21,600 nt of DNA from Oscillospiraceae bacterium (lineage in GTDB: Bacteria; Bacillota; Clostridia; Oscillospirales; CAG-272). The DNA lies in the NCBI GenBank assembly GCA_015063655.1, contig SVTU01000008.1:1-21600 (forward strand), written 5' to 3'. Every line of letters starts with the position of its first letter. Position 1 is the stretch's first letter. Below the pieces are notes generated by a model. The model was not told the DNA's origin. It did not search any database and saw only the letters and a program-made list of their open reading frames with translations. This document shows, one piece after another, positions 1 through 7,108 of this stretch. The position numbers and the translations under genes are program-made.

Positions 1-2
1 AT

Positions 3-1232
3 CAGCTGGTATCCAATCTCAACTGGATCACCTCGGGCAGCGTCACCTACAACGGAAAAACGTATACTGTATCCGATTATATCATTATGCCCCAAAAGAA
101 CGGCGGCTTTATCATCGAGTGGTCGAGGGATAACACGAGCGATGCTTCAACCTTTACAACGACAGGCGGTATTCTCTTCTCCATCAAGGATCCCGAGAAT
201 GTCAAGTCCACCAATTCCGAGCTTTGGAATTACATCAAGGGCTATCTGCAAGCGGTAGAGGATGCCTTAAACAGCGATGACTTTACCACCACCTACCAAG
301 GCAAAACGGTATCCTACCGTGACTTGGTTGACCTGGAGAGCATGGCAAGATTTTGGCTCGTTTCCGACTTCTTCTCCAATGAGATCGGCAACAAGAGCAC
401 CTACCTATACATGCCCATAGACGGCAAGCTTTCCTTTGGCGTGGTCTGGGACTTTGACTACGGCTGCGGCGGTGCCAGCGGTTGGGCCATCCAGGACATT
501 GTCGGCTACCATACGTCCCGCGGAACGTCCACGAAATGGTTTTATGACGTGCTTAAGGATCCCGAATTTGCCAAGGCCGTGTACAAGGAATATCCCAAGT
601 TCCGAGCATATATGGAAACCACGATCTCGGACGGTGGTGTAATCGACTCCACCTATAACTATCTGAAGGAGGCCTTGGCGGTCAACGAGGATATGTGGAA
701 GTACAAGAGAGGCTATGAGGTAGATTATATCCACCTGAAATACTGGGTAACACGCCGTCTCGCGTGGTGGAATGCACAGATGACCTCCGAGGCGACCTTG
801 ATCGACTCCATAGTCAACGGAAATTGGATCGCTACGGCCACCGACCAATATCAAGACAACCCTAAGACCAAAAAGGTAGGCCTGCGAGTCTACAATGCGA
901 AAAACCAAGAGATCCTTTACTTGGATGAGGTTGGAAACTCAAGCCTTAAGGAAAATTACAAGACCTGTGCCGCTACCGATGGCTCATCGTCCTATAGGCT
1001 AAGCGTAAAATACTCGTCTACCACCGCCGTTCGTGCCGAGGTGTACATCAACGGCAGGCTGGTGTTGAACAAGGATATAGCAAAAACCGAATCGGGGGGC
1101 AATAAAACCGTTGAATTTACCATCAACGATTCCCTGCTCTCCACGGGTCTCAATGAGATCCGTGTTTGGATCCGCCGCGGTACGGACGGCTCCAGCACTC
1201 CGTATCAAAGCACCGTATATCTCGTAAAATAA
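3..1232 (+). CDS. CotH kinase family protein (5' end missing)
   Basis: The reading frame is open from base 3 and runs off the left edge, so the N-terminus is missing; the ATG at 87 is internal. The central part matches the CotH family: a segment with FFSNEIGNKSTYLYMP followed by GKLSFGVVWDFDYG, the region that contains the conserved N and DFD residues of the atypical kinase fold. CotH of Bacillus phosphorylates spore coat proteins. In gut Clostridia many CotH-domain proteins are instead secreted or cell-surface proteins, often tied to polysaccharide-degrading machinery. After the kinase-like part, roughly the last 130 residues look beta-rich (YINGRLVLNKD, IRVWIRRGTDG) and are probably an appended carbohydrate-binding or Ig-like domain. 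No C-terminal anchor is visible. The substrate is unknown, and whether this copy acts on spores or on the surface cannot be told from the fragment. Confidence 0.8.
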   Translation, partial: QLVSNLNWITSGSVTYNGKTYTVSDYIIMPQKNGGFIIEWSRDNTSDASTFTTTGGILFSIKDPENVKSTNSELWNYIKGYLQAVEDALNSDDFTTTYQGKTVSYRDLVDLESMARFWLVSDFFSNEIGNKSTYLYMPIDGKLSFGVVWDFDYGCGGASGWAIQDIVGYHTSRGTSTKWFYDVLKDPEFAKAVYKEYPKFRAYMETTISDGGVIDSTYNYLKEALAVNEDMWKYKRGYEVDYIHLKYWVTRRLAWWNAQMTSEATLIDSIVNGNWIATATDQYQDNPKTKKVGLRVYNAKNQEILYLDEVGNSSLKENYKTCAATDGSSSYRLSVKYSSTTAVRAEVYINGRLVLNKDIAKTESGGNKTVEFTINDSLLSTGLNEIRVWIRRGTDGSSTPYQSTVYLVK

Positions 1233-1236
1233 AATT

Positions 1237-1268
1237 TTTCGGGCAGACTCTGCGGAGTCTGCCCGAAA
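1237..1268. terminator. Bidirectional terminator between convergent genes
   Basis: An 11-bp perfect GC-rich stem (1240-1250 with 1255-1265) has a TGCG loop and is extended by TTT/AAA pairs. It lies between the convergent CotH and PAP2 genes. On the minus strand it is followed by a run ending AAAAATTTT. The plus side has few T residues, so it probably works best for the minus-strand gene. Confidence 0.75.
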
Positions 1269-1278
1269 TCATTGTATG

Positions 1279-1938
1279 TCACGCCTTGTGTTTTACGTGC
1301 ATGCACAAAGCAAGATAAGCGCAAACAAGGCTTGCCGAAAGCAGTATGCTTCCGAGAACATCGGTCAACCAATGCACACCCGCCAAGAGACGACCGATGG
1401 CGGTAAGCATCATCAATATACTGATCAAAGCCGCTCCAACCGTACGCCATGCTCGGCACGGTACTCTTTGCCAAAGCTGGTGCATGGCAGCTCCCAGCAA
1501 GCAAAGCACCAGCATGGTATGTGAGGACGGATAGGATGCTTCAAGAACGCCGTCCACCAAAATGGGGCGGTAATTGATCACCAGCACCTCAAACACCATG
1601 TAGCATATACCAACGGCAACGTATAAGAGCGCCAAGGCATACAGATCACGGTCGACTTCCTTAAGGCTTCGTCTCTTGATCAGCTGAACAAAGCCAAGCA
1701 AGGCAAACAGTACGGCACAGCCTATGGCAACCAGACCGATCAGCTCGGTGACCGTTTCCCACGTCTCGCTCACGCCAAGCATATCGAAAACAGCACCGTT
1801 CACCGCAGACAAACCCACCTGTGAGGACTCTGGGCCGATGGGCTGAACGTCAACGAAGCATACACAAAGCGTTAGTATCAGAAACAGCAACAGGAAAGCG
1901 GCGGACGTGATCCATACACGCAATTCATTTTTTTTCAT
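1279..1938 (-). CDS. PAP2 superfamily membrane phosphatase
   Basis: This is a 219-residue polytopic membrane protein of the type 2 phosphatidic acid phosphatase family, which removes phosphate from lipid phosphates such as phosphatidic acid, PG-phosphate or undecaprenyl diphosphate. The family motifs are visible: an RP pair near residues 124-125, SYPSSH at 135-140 (His140 catalytic acid/base) and GRLLAGVHWLTD at 182-193 (Arg183, nucleophile His189, Asp193). About five hydrophobic segments surround them. The start at 1938 was chosen because GGAG lies 7 bases upstream; a longer frame reaching 2019 would run into the tRNA gene. No strong promoter is seen between the tRNA terminator and this start. 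A weak TTGAGT-19-TATAAA may serve, or the gene may depend on readthrough from the tRNA. The exact lipid substrate cannot be read from the sequence. Confidence 0.85.
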   Translation of the reverse strand: MKKNELRVWITSAAFLLLFLILTLCVCFVDVQPIGPESSQVGLSAVNGAVFDMLGVSETWETVTELIGLVAIGCAVLFALLGFVQLIKRRSLKEVDRDLYALALLYVAVGICYMVFEVLVINYRPILVDGVLEASYPSSHTMLVLCLLGAAMHQLWQRVPCRAWRTVGAALISILMMLTAIGRLLAGVHWLTDVLGSILLSASLVCAYLALCMHVKHKA

Positions 1939-1960
1939 AGTCGATCTCCATTCATACTTT

Positions 1961-2003
1961 ATAAAAAAGAAAAGCAGAACAAACTCAAGTTTGTTCTGCT
2001 TTC
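1961..2003 (-). terminator. Terminator downstream of tRNA-Pro
   Basis: A long hairpin, with arms 1973-1985 and 1988-2000 (AGCAGAAC.../...GTTCTGCT), is followed on the minus strand by TTTTCTTTTTTAT. It starts directly after the CCA end of the tRNA gene and ends about 20 bases before the PAP2 start codon. It could therefore also attenuate transcription into that gene. Confidence 0.8.
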
Positions 2004-2004
2004 C

Positions 2005-2080
2005 TGGTCTGAGTGACAAGACTTGAACTTGCGGCCTCTACCACCCCAAGGTAGCGCGCTACCAGCTGCGCCACACCCAG
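2005..2080 (-). tRNA. tRNA-Pro (anticodon GGG)
   Basis: The 76-base gene folds as a standard cloverleaf. The acceptor stem pairs CTGGGTG with CACTCAG, followed by an encoded A-CCA end. The D arm contains GCGCAGCTGGTAGCGC. The anticodon stem CTACC/GGTAG encloses the loop TTGGGGT, giving anticodon GGG (reads CCC/CCU proline codons). The T arm contains the usual GTTCAAGTC. It is a single-gene unit with its own consensus promoter and terminator. Confidence 0.95.
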
Positions 2081-2099
2081 ATGTCTTGACGACCTGTAT

Positions 2100-2128
2100 A
2101 TTATATCACGCTTATTTCTGTTTGTCAA
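2100..2128 (-). promoter_or_regulatory. Consensus promoter of tRNA-Pro
   Basis: Read on the minus strand, TTGACA (2123-2128) and TATAAT (2100-2105) are separated by exactly 17 bases. Both boxes are perfect housekeeping-sigma consensus, as expected for a stable RNA gene. The -10 box lies about 20 bases before the tRNA 5' end. Confidence 0.85.
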
Positions 2129-2192
2129 CCCCTTTGACGAAAATATTTTTTCGATTTTTCTACACTTTTTTTGATTTATTTTTCACAAAGTA

Positions 2193-2221
2193 TTGAAAAA
2201 CGCCCCACAATATGTTAAAAT
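2193..2221 (+). promoter_or_regulatory. Promoter of the hydrogenase operon, with candidate operators
   Basis: TTGAAA (2193-2198) and TAAAAT (2216-2221) are 17 bases apart, and a T/A-rich stretch upstream (about 2140-2185) could act as an UP element. Two operator-like patterns overlap it. The first is the inverted repeat TTTTCA-8-TGAAAA (2180-2199) across the -35. The second is ATGTTAAAATAATAACGG (2212-2229) across the -10, which matches 10 of the 14 specified positions of the Rex consensus TTGTTAA-N4-TTAACAA as I recall it. Confidence 0.65.
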
Positions 2222-2290
2222 AATAACGGAGTCAAGACCACCCGTCTTACTACCTAATTCTTGTATGTCTTTATGAAAAGGAGACGCATC

Positions 2291-2530
2291 ATGAAAATCA
2301 CCATTTGCATCGGCTCTTCCTGCCATCTCAAGGGTTCTCGCCACGTTCTCGAGCAGCTTCAGAATTTGATTGCCGAGCATAACTTGAAGGATAAGGTTAC
2401 GATCGCCGGCACGTTTTGTCTCGGTATTTGCCAAGAGCACGTCAGCGTATGTATCGAAGATCAGGTTTATTCTGTGACCCCCGATACCACCAAGGAGTTT
2501 TTTGAAAAAGAGGTTCTCGCCAAGCTATGA
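2291..2530 (+). CDS. Thioredoxin-like [2Fe-2S] ferredoxin, copy 1
   Basis: This 79-residue protein has the cysteine pattern of the thioredoxin-like [2Fe-2S] family (NuoE C-terminal domain, HydC/HndA-like): CIGSSC near the N-terminus (C-x4-C) and CLGIC in the middle (C-x3-C). The whole protein is just this domain, so it is probably a small soluble electron carrier or a subunit for a hydrogenase complex. The start at 2291 is supported by AAAAGGAGA 7-8 bases upstream; an upstream in-frame TTG at 2261 has no ribosome binding site. It is the first gene of the five-gene hydrogenase operon. Its stop overlaps the next start, implying coupled translation and 1:1 amounts with its paralogue. No NuoF-like flavoprotein partner is encoded nearby. 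Confidence 0.88.
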   Translation: MKITICIGSSCHLKGSRHVLEQLQNLIAEHNLKDKVTIAGTFCLGICQEHVSVCIEDQVYSVTPDTTKEFFEKEVLAKL

Positions 2531-2784
2531 TGTTCATTCGCGTATGTATCGGTTCCTCTTGTCACCTCCGTGGATCCCAAGCCATCATTGATCTGCTTCA
2601 AAAGGCCATTGAGGAGAACGGCTTATCCGACCTTGTGGTCTTAACGGGCTCGTTCTGCCTTGGTAAGTGCCACCCCAAGGGCGTCACTGTTTCGGTTGAC
2701 GACGTTGTTTTTGAAGGGATCAACCCTGAAAACTTCCGTGAGTTTTTCGAAAAGCATATTCTGCTTCCCTTGCAGAATGCATAA
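2527..2784 (+). CDS. Thioredoxin-like [2Fe-2S] ferredoxin, copy 2
   Basis: This 85-residue paralogue of the preceding protein shares CIGSSCHL and an FCLGKC motif at matching positions, so the pair arose by tandem duplication. All four likely cluster ligands are kept. The two copies differ mainly after the second cysteine pair, where this one has HPKGVTV. The start overlaps the previous stop (ATGATG at 2527-2532). Either ATG could be used; starting at 2530 aligns the two proteins best. Only a weak, distant AGAGG precedes it, so translation probably depends on ribosomes arriving from the gene before. The likely role is electron transfer to or from the neighbouring [FeFe] hydrogenases. Confidence 0.87.
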   Translation: MMFIRVCIGSSCHLRGSQAIIDLLQKAIEENGLSDLVVLTGSFCLGKCHPKGVTVSVDDVVFEGINPENFREFFEKHILLPLQNA

Positions 2785-2802
2785 TGCAAAAGGAAGGCTT
2801 AT

Positions 2803-4479
2803 ATGAGTGAATTTTTGAAGTTAAAAAAATCAAACTGTAAAAACTGCTATAAATGTATCCGCCACTGCCCTGTCAAGTCCATTCGTTTCTCGGGGAATCA
2901 GGCCCACATTGTCTCCAACGAATGTATTCTGTGCGGGCAGTGCTTTGTTGTTTGCCCGCAGAACGCCAAGGAGATTGCAGACGGGACGGAGTCGGTTCGC
3001 GTGCTGATCCAATCGGGTGCGCCTGTATACGTCAGCCTGGCTCCCTCCTTTATCGCCAATTACGAGGGGGTTGGCATCGACAGCATGCGCCGTGCTCTCA
3101 TTGCGCTCGGATTTGCCGACGTAGAGGAAACCGCCATTGGCGCTACCATGGTCAAAAACGAATACGAAAGATTGATCTTTGAGGAAAAGCGAGATATCGT
3201 CATTTCCTCCTGCTGTCATTCGGTCAATCTTTTGATACAAAAGAATTTTCCTCATCTTCTCTCCCATTTAGCGGACGTGCAAAGTCCTATGCTGGCACAT
3301 TGTGAGGATATCAAACGCCGCCACCCCGACGCCAAAACCGTATTCATCGGCCCTTGTCTTGCCAAAAAGGATGAAGCTGAGCATTACGAGGGCATCGTGG
3401 ATGCCGTGTTGACCTTTGAGGAGCTTTCCGTAATGCTGAATAACGCAGGCATCACCCTTGAAAAATCGGTAGATAACACCGAAAGCTCCCGTGCCCGTTT
3501 GTTCCCCACCACGGGCGGCATCCTCAAAACCATGGATTGCACGGCCGAGGGCTATGCATATCTCGCCGTTGACGGCGTAGAGAATTGTATTTCCGTGCTG
3601 CAGGATATTGAGGCAGGTGATATTCACCGTTGCTTTATCGAAATGTCAGCATGCGTAGGCAGCTGTATCGGCGGACCGATCATGGAAAAGAACCACCGTT
3701 CGCCCCTGCATTCTTACCGTGCTGTCACCGATTATGCGGGACAAGAGCAATTCGCCGTTGACCAGCCTGCCGCGGAAAGCATGCGCAAGCATATTGAATA
3801 CATTGAGAAAAAGGCCAAGCTGCCAACGGAAACCGAAATAGCAGCCATCCTGCGCCAGATGGGTAAGATCAAGAAAGCCGATGAGCTGAACTGCGGCACG
3901 TGCGGTTACAATACATGCCGTGAGAAAGCCATTGCCGTATATCAGGGCAAAGCAGAGATCTCTATGTGCTTGCCGTATTTGAAGGACCGTGCCGAGAATT
4001 TCTCGGATAATATTATCAACAACACGCCTAATGCCATTATCGTTCTCAATGACGATTTGGAAATTCAACAGATCAACCGCTCTGCCCTGTCCATCTTTAA
4101 TCTTTCCAAGGCCTCGGATATTTTGGGAGAGCCCGTTGTCCGCATATTGGATCCCAACACCTTTATCTCGGTTCGCAATTCGGGCAGGAATGCCCACAAC
4201 GTGCGCACCTACCTTCCCGAATATCGGCGATACGTGGAGCAGACCATTGTGTTTGACCGTGATTACCATATTCTGATCTGCATTATGCGAGACGTAACGG
4301 ATGAGGAGTATCAGCACAAAAAGAAAGACGATATGCGTGAGCAGACCATGGAGATCGCTGACCGCGTGGTAGAAAAGCAGATGCGTATCGTCCAGGAGAT
4401 CGCTTCCCTTCTCGGCGAAACTGCCGCCGAGACCAAAATCGCACTGACAAAGCTAAAGGAGTCTATCAAAGATGACTGA
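2803..4479 (+). CDS. hydS: Sensory [FeFe] hydrogenase with C-terminal PAS domain (HydS type)
   Basis: This 558-residue protein has, in order, two [4Fe-4S] ferredoxin motifs (Cys12/15/18/22 and Cys41/44/47/51), the H-cluster domain (about 70-335), an extra four-cysteine Fe-S motif (Cys364/367/372/389), a PAS domain (about 398-505) and a charged helical tail (507-558). The H-cluster motifs are SSCCHS (Cys137/138), GPCLAKKDE (Cys185) and EMSACVGSCIGGP (Cys284/288). This architecture defines group C, the putative H2-sensing hydrogenases, and the phosphatase encoded next to it points to the phosphatase-linked subgroup (C3 in HydDB naming, from memory). It probably senses H2 or redox state rather than producing H2 in bulk. 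AAGGAAGG precedes the ATG. The last 8 bases overlap the phosphatase gene. The layout resembles the hydS operon described in Ruminococcus albus. Confidence 0.92.
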   Translation: MSEFLKLKKSNCKNCYKCIRHCPVKSIRFSGNQAHIVSNECILCGQCFVVCPQNAKEIADGTESVRVLIQSGAPVYVSLAPSFIANYEGVGIDSMRRALIALGFADVEETAIGATMVKNEYERLIFEEKRDIVISSCCHSVNLLIQKNFPHLLSHLADVQSPMLAHCEDIKRRHPDAKTVFIGPCLAKKDEAEHYEGIVDAVLTFEELSVMLNNAGITLEKSVDNTESSRARLFPTTGGILKTMDCTAEGYAYLAVDGVENCISVLQDIEAGDIHRCFIEMSACVGSCIGGPIMEKNHRSPLHSYRAVTDYAGQEQFAVDQPAAESMRKHIEYIEKKAKLPTETEIAAILRQMGKIKKADELNCGTCGYNTCREKAIAVYQGKAEISMCLPYLKDRAENFSDNIINNTPNAIIVLNDDLEIQQINRSALSIFNLSKASDILGEPVVRILDPNTFISVRNSGRNAHNVRTYLPEYRRYVEQTIVFDRDYHILICIMRDVTDEEYQHKKKDDMREQTMEIADRVVEKQMRIVQEIASLLGETAAETKIALTKLKESIKDD

Positions 4480-5644
4480 TTTGTGCGTTGATTTGGGATA
4501 TAACAGCTTAAACCACATTGGAGAAGAGCTGTGCGGTGACCACATTGAGATCGTGGAGCAGGGCGATCAATCCAAGATCATCGTTTTGGCCGACGGTCTT
4601 GGAAGCGGCGTAAAGGCCAGCATTCTGTCCACGCTGACCTCCAAGATCATTGCCACGATGCTCAATGCAGGCATGTCCTTGGAGGATTGCGTGCAGACCA
4701 TTGCCGATACGCTCCCTGTTTGCTCGGTGCGAAACGTGGCGTACTCCACCTTTACCATCATACATGTTTTGAACAAAAAGGAAGCCGATATTTTCCAATA
4801 TGATAATCCTCACGTGATTTTGCTTCGCAACGGCGTTCACGTGGATTATCCCATGACCGAGCTGAACATCGGCGGCAAGAAGATCTACCGTTCGCACGTC
4901 CGCCTGGAGGAAGGCGATATCTTTGTTGCCATGTCGGACGGATGTATTCATGCGGGTGTGGGTTTATCCTTAAACTTTGGCTGGCAAAGAGATAATATCA
5001 TTCAGTATCTTGAGACCTTTTCTCAGGTCGGCTTTACGGCCAAAACGCTTGCCACCATGCTTTTGGACGAATGTAACCGTCTATACGACGGTGTCCCTGG
5101 TGACGACACCACAGTCTTTGTGCTGAGGGTTCGCCGACGTGAGCCTATGAATCTCATGTTCGGACCGCCCTCCAACCGCAACGACTGTGACCGTATGATG
5201 TCGCTCTTCTTTGCTAAGGAGGGTAAGCACGTCATTTGCGGCGGCACGACCTCGTCGATTGCCGCCAAGCACCTAAATAAGCCCATCGTTCCCGTTTTGG
5301 AATATCCCGACCCCGATATTCCACCTATCGCACAGATCGATGGTGTGGATCTGGTTACCGAGGGTATCATTACCATGAACCGTGTGCTGGAATATGCCAA
5401 GGATTATTTGGGTGATAACAAAAAATACGAAAAATGGAGCTTTATGCACGACGGAGCTTCTTTGCTCTCCCGCCTGCTTTTCGAGGAAGCAACCGACATC
5501 AACTTCTTTGTGGGACGTGCCGTCAACCCCGCTCACCAAAACCCCGAGCTCCCCATTAATTTTCACATCAAAATGAATTTGGTTACCGAGCTTGCCGATT
5601 GCTTACGCAACATGGGAAAGCGTGTAAAAATCAATTATTTCTGA
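4472..5644 (+). CDS. PP2C/SpoIIE-type Ser/Thr phosphatase, probable output of HydS
   Basis: This 390-residue protein's first ~225 residues form a PP2C/SpoIIE domain. Metal-binding signatures are visible: GDH near residues 22-24, ADGLGSG (Asp41), MSDG (Asp156) and DDTT (Asp211/212). These enzymes remove phosphate from Ser/Thr of protein targets in a Mn/Mg-dependent way. Residues ~228-390 form a second region that I do not recognise; it contains ICGGTTSSIAAKHL and, near the C-terminus, GRAVNPAHQNP. The start codon lies inside the 3' end of hydS, which strongly suggests a paired sensor and effector. The SpoIIE-like fold is typical of phosphatases controlled by partner domains. The substrate is unknown; no anti-sigma antagonist or Ser/Thr kinase gene is in the window. 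Confidence 0.85.
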   Translation: MTDLCVDLGYNSLNHIGEELCGDHIEIVEQGDQSKIIVLADGLGSGVKASILSTLTSKIIATMLNAGMSLEDCVQTIADTLPVCSVRNVAYSTFTIIHVLNKKEADIFQYDNPHVILLRNGVHVDYPMTELNIGGKKIYRSHVRLEEGDIFVAMSDGCIHAGVGLSLNFGWQRDNIIQYLETFSQVGFTAKTLATMLLDECNRLYDGVPGDDTTVFVLRVRRREPMNLMFGPPSNRNDCDRMMSLFFAKEGKHVICGGTTSSIAAKHLNKPIVPVLEYPDPDIPPIAQIDGVDLVTEGIITMNRVLEYAKDYLGDNKKYEKWSFMHDGASLLSRLLFEEATDINFFVGRAVNPAHQNPELPINFHIKMNLVTELADCLRNMGKRVKINYF

Positions 5645-5679
5645 TTACATCTACTTAAAGAAAGGTTTTTCCCCCTACT

Positions 5680-7104
5680 ATGAGAAAATTCGATACCAAG
5701 GTTCAACATCTCAAATATAAGGTTTTACGTGAGGTCGCTCGTCTTGCCTGGAACGATCGCTTAGCCGAAGGCATTATGGATATTCCCAATATTATCGTTC
5801 CCAAAAGTGAGCCGACCATGAGGTGCTGTGTCTACAAGGAGCGTGCCATCGTGGCAGAGCGTGTGAAGCTTGCCATGGGCGGTGACAGCAGCAACCCCAA
5901 TGTGATTGAGGTCATTGAGATTGCCTGCGATGAATGCCCCATGAGCGGCTATGAGGTGTCCTCTGCCTGCCGTGGCTGCTTGGCTCACCGTTGCGAGGAC
6001 GTATGCAAGAGAGGGGCGATCTCCTTTGATGATAACCACGTTGCTCACATCGACAAAACCAAGTGTGTCCAGTGCGGTCAGTGCGCCAAGGTTTGCCCCT
6101 ACGGAGCCATTCTCAACCACACCCGCCCCTGTGTTAAGGCATGCAAGGTCAAGGCCATTTCCAGCAATAATGAAAATGCGGCTTCGATCGACAATCATGC
6201 CTGCATTGCCTGCGGTGCTTGTGTATACCAGTGTCCGTTCGGTGCCATCATGGACAAATCCTTCATTTTGAATGCGATCGAGCTTCTGAAGGCAAGCCAA
6301 AAGGACGAGGCCACCCGTGTATATGCGGTTGTTGCTCCCTCCATCTCCAGCCAGTTTTCGTATGCTAAGCTCGGTCAAGTCATCAGCGGCATTAAGGCAC
6401 TTGGCTTCCATACGGTGGTTGAGGCTGCCCTTGGTGCTGACATGGTGGCTTTAAGTGAGGCTCGTGAGCTTGCCGAAAAGGGATTTTTAACAAGCTCCTG
6501 CTGTCCCGCCTTTGTGGCTTACATCAAAAAGCAGTTCCCCGATCTCGCTCCCTATATTTCACACAATCTCTCCCCTGCTGCTACCATAGCAGAATACATC
6601 AAGAGCACCGAGCCCGGTGCCAAGGTAATCTTTATCGGTCCTTGCACGGCCAAAAAGATGGAGATGCAGGAGGATCGAGTGAAGGACTTGATCGACTGCG
6701 TGATCACCTTTGAGGAGCTTCAGGCACTGTTCGATAGCCGTGACCTGGATATTTCCACTATGGAAGAGGACGTTTTGAACAACGCCTCCTATTACGGACG
6801 CATCTTTGCCCGCAGTGGCGGTTTGTCCGATGCCGTGGCGCAAGCACTCAAGGAACAGGGACTTGACGACTTTGACCTGAAGGCCGTTCCCTGCGACGGC
6901 ATTGAAGCTTGCCGCATCGCTTTACTCAAGGCCTCCCGAAGAATGCTCAACGGCAACTTTATCGAGGGCATGGCTTGTCAGGGCGGCTGCATCGGCGGTG
7001 CAGGATGCTTGACGCACGGAGAAAAGAACAAGGCTGACGTTGACAAATACGGTGAGGAAGCATTGGAAAAGACCATCACCGATGCTGTTTCTATGATCCA
7101 ATAA
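5680..7104 (+). CDS. hydA: Monomeric [FeFe] hydrogenase, group B (colonic type)
   Basis: This 474-residue hydrogenase (2 H+ + 2 e- to/from H2) carries all three H-cluster motifs: TSSCCPAF (Cys274/275), GPCTAKK (Cys322) and EGMACQGGCIGG (Cys433/437). The N-terminal ~190 residues are Cys-rich (Cys83/86/97/100/105/109, then Cys129/132/135/139 with 151/155, then Cys175/178/181/185), consistent with several [4Fe-4S] clusters feeding the active site. The N-terminus (LKYKVLREVARLAW) and this cysteine layout fit group B, the colonic-type enzymes of gut anaerobes, which are probably ferredoxin-linked. It is the last gene of the operon, 35 bases after the phosphatase. The ribosome binding site AAAGG (5661-5665) is 14 bases from the ATG, unusually far, so its translation may be weaker than that of its neighbours. 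Maturases HydEFG are not in the window. Confidence 0.92.
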   Translation: MRKFDTKVQHLKYKVLREVARLAWNDRLAEGIMDIPNIIVPKSEPTMRCCVYKERAIVAERVKLAMGGDSSNPNVIEVIEIACDECPMSGYEVSSACRGCLAHRCEDVCKRGAISFDDNHVAHIDKTKCVQCGQCAKVCPYGAILNHTRPCVKACKVKAISSNNENAASIDNHACIACGACVYQCPFGAIMDKSFILNAIELLKASQKDEATRVYAVVAPSISSQFSYAKLGQVISGIKALGFHTVVEAALGADMVALSEARELAEKGFLTSSCCPAFVAYIKKQFPDLAPYISHNLSPAATIAEYIKSTEPGAKVIFIGPCTAKKMEMQEDRVKDLIDCVITFEELQALFDSRDLDISTMEEDVLNNASYYGRIFARSGGLSDAVAQALKEQGLDDFDLKAVPCDGIEACRIALLKASRRMLNGNFIEGMACQGGCIGGAGCLTHGEKNKADVDKYGEEALEKTITDAVSMIQ

Positions 7105-7108
7105 AGCG

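Noticed and set aside
1939..2019. 27-codon N-terminal extension of the PAP2 gene
   Set aside because: It would read through the terminator and into the 3' end of the tRNA; the internal ATG at 1938 has a good ribosome binding site.
3646..4317. 223-codon open frame on the minus strand, and similar antisense frames across the hydrogenase operon
   Set aside because: They mirror the codon pattern of hydS and its neighbours and have no start signals.
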